From: JBDTMT01 sp033764095
Lineage (GTDB): Bacteria; Desulfobacterota; Binatia; HRBIN30; CADEER01
Length of the DNA: 13,473 nt
Assembly: GCA_033764095.1 (NCBI GenBank)
Contig: JANRJF010000297.1
Location: 1 to 13,473, forward strand
Direction: 5' to 3'
Shown piece by piece: positions 12,841 to 13,473 of this stretch. The notes under the pieces were generated by a model. That model ran no database searches. It had not been told where the DNA came from and saw only the letters and a program-made list of their open reading frames with translations. Each line of letters starts with the position of its first letter. Position 1 is the stretch's first letter. Position numbers and translations under genes: made by a program.

Positions 12841-13473
12841 GTGTCCAGCTCCTCCCCCGACGTCCTGGTCATCGGCGCCGGTGTCATCGGCTGCGCAATC
12901 GCGCGCGCGCTGGCGCTGGGCGGCGCCGGACGCATCGTCGTCGTCGACCGCGGCGCGGCGGGTGGCGAGGCCTCCGGCGCCGCCGCCGGCGTGCTGGCGG
13001 CGGCGAGCAGCCGCGCCAAGCGCGGCGCGCTGTTCGACCTCAAGCGCACCAGCGCCGCGTGCTACCCGGCGCTGGTCGACGCGCTACGCGCCGAGACCGG
13101 CATCGACGTCGGCTACGTGGCGAACGGCCTGCTCGATCTCGCCTTCACCAGCCGCGAGGCCGAGCAGCTCGATCGCGTCGTCGCCAAGCGGCGCGAGCAG
13201 GGCTTTCGCGTCGAACGGCTCGACGCCGAGGCGGTGCGCGCCGCGCATCCGCACGTGAACCCGGCGGTGCGCCGCGGCGCGCTGTTCGCCGACGACGCGG
13301 TGGTCGACAACGGCCGCCTGGTCGAGGCGCTGCAGGCCGCCGCCGCGGCGCGCGGCGTCGAGTTCCGCCTCGGCGTGGCGGTGCGGCGCATGCGCCGGCC
13401 GCGCGGCGGCGCGGTGGAGGTCGACTGCGACGGCGCGCGGCTGACGCCGGGCCGCGTCGTGCTCGCTGCCGGG
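12841..13473 (+). CDS. thiO: FAD-dependent glycine/D-amino-acid oxidase, ThiO-like, N-terminal part
   Basis: The first 211 codons are present; the gene runs off the right edge. The N-terminal fold DVLVIGAGVIGCAIARAL (residues 7-24) and VVVDR are the FAD-binding Rossmann motif of the DAO superfamily. The segment EASGAAAGVLAA matches the ThiO/glycine-oxidase pattern (ASxAAAGML in Bacillus ThiO), and FDLKRTSAACYPALVDAL, NGLLDLAFTSREAEQL and DDAVVDNGRLVEAL follow in the ThiO order. Glycine oxidase makes the iminoacetate used for the thiazole of thiamine; no other thiamine gene is in view, so a general D-amino-acid oxidase remains possible. There is no ATG: GTG at 12841 gives the normal short lead before strand 1, and GTG at 12832 is the only other start after the in-frame TAA at 12829. 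The Shine-Dalgarno sequence is poor (GAGGG, very close). Confidence 0.8.
   Translation, partial: MSSSSPDVLVIGAGVIGCAIARALALGGAGRIVVVDRGAAGGEASGAAAGVLAAASSRAKRGALFDLKRTSAACYPALVDALRAETGIDVGYVANGLLDLAFTSREAEQLDRVVAKRREQGFRVERLDAEAVRAAHPHVNPAVRRGALFADDAVVDNGRLVEALQAAAAARGVEFRLGVAVRRMRRPRGGAVEVDCDGARLTPGRVVLAAG

Overview
The window is very GC-rich (roughly 70% by eye) and densely packed. It looks like the chromosome of a Gram-negative, aerobic heterotroph. It has a lipobox-bearing ABC substrate-binding protein, an NtrC-type sigma-54 activator with its membrane kinase, an acyl-CoA dehydrogenase and signal-peptide proteins. I favour a high-GC gamma- or betaproteobacterium, but nothing here fixes the genus. 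There are no rRNA or tRNA genes, phage genes, transposases or CRISPR arrays.

Layout, left to right. The minus strand starts with an oligopeptide-type ABC transporter (substrate-binding lipoprotein, then the N-terminus of a DppB-like permease running off the left edge). Divergent from it, on plus, come a universal stress protein, an alpha/beta hydrolase and an acyl-CoA dehydrogenase. On minus then follow a two-gene unit (an unknown 207-residue protein overlapping a small secreted protein), a histidine kinase/NtrC-family regulator pair read after a four-helix DUF4079-like membrane protein, a flavin amine-oxidase-like protein and an MBL-fold hydrolase. The right end returns to plus with a small exported protein, a terminator and the N-terminal half of a ThiO/DAO-type FAD oxidase.

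Likely cooperation is modest. The ABC genes form one import operon. Kinase and regulator form one two-component system and may be cotranscribed with the DUF4079-like gene. The hydrolase and acyl-CoA dehydrogenase could both serve ester or fatty-acid catabolism but are separated by about 165 bp. No complete named pathway is present.

The most striking content is in the gaps. Seven elements, belonging to four unrelated sequence families, touch or lie within 6 nt of a stop codon. Six are inverted pairs of arms, each arm built from degenerate 7- or 8-bp tandem units (ACRGAGRC-like, GAYGAGC, AGGCAAA, GGCTGTT); the seventh is a single short array. None sits in a divergent gap. In two places they have supplied gene ends: the last residues and stop of the substrate-binding protein, and both termini of the alpha/beta hydrolase. 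I regard this as the part of the window most worth following up; the protein-coding genes are otherwise mostly ordinary.
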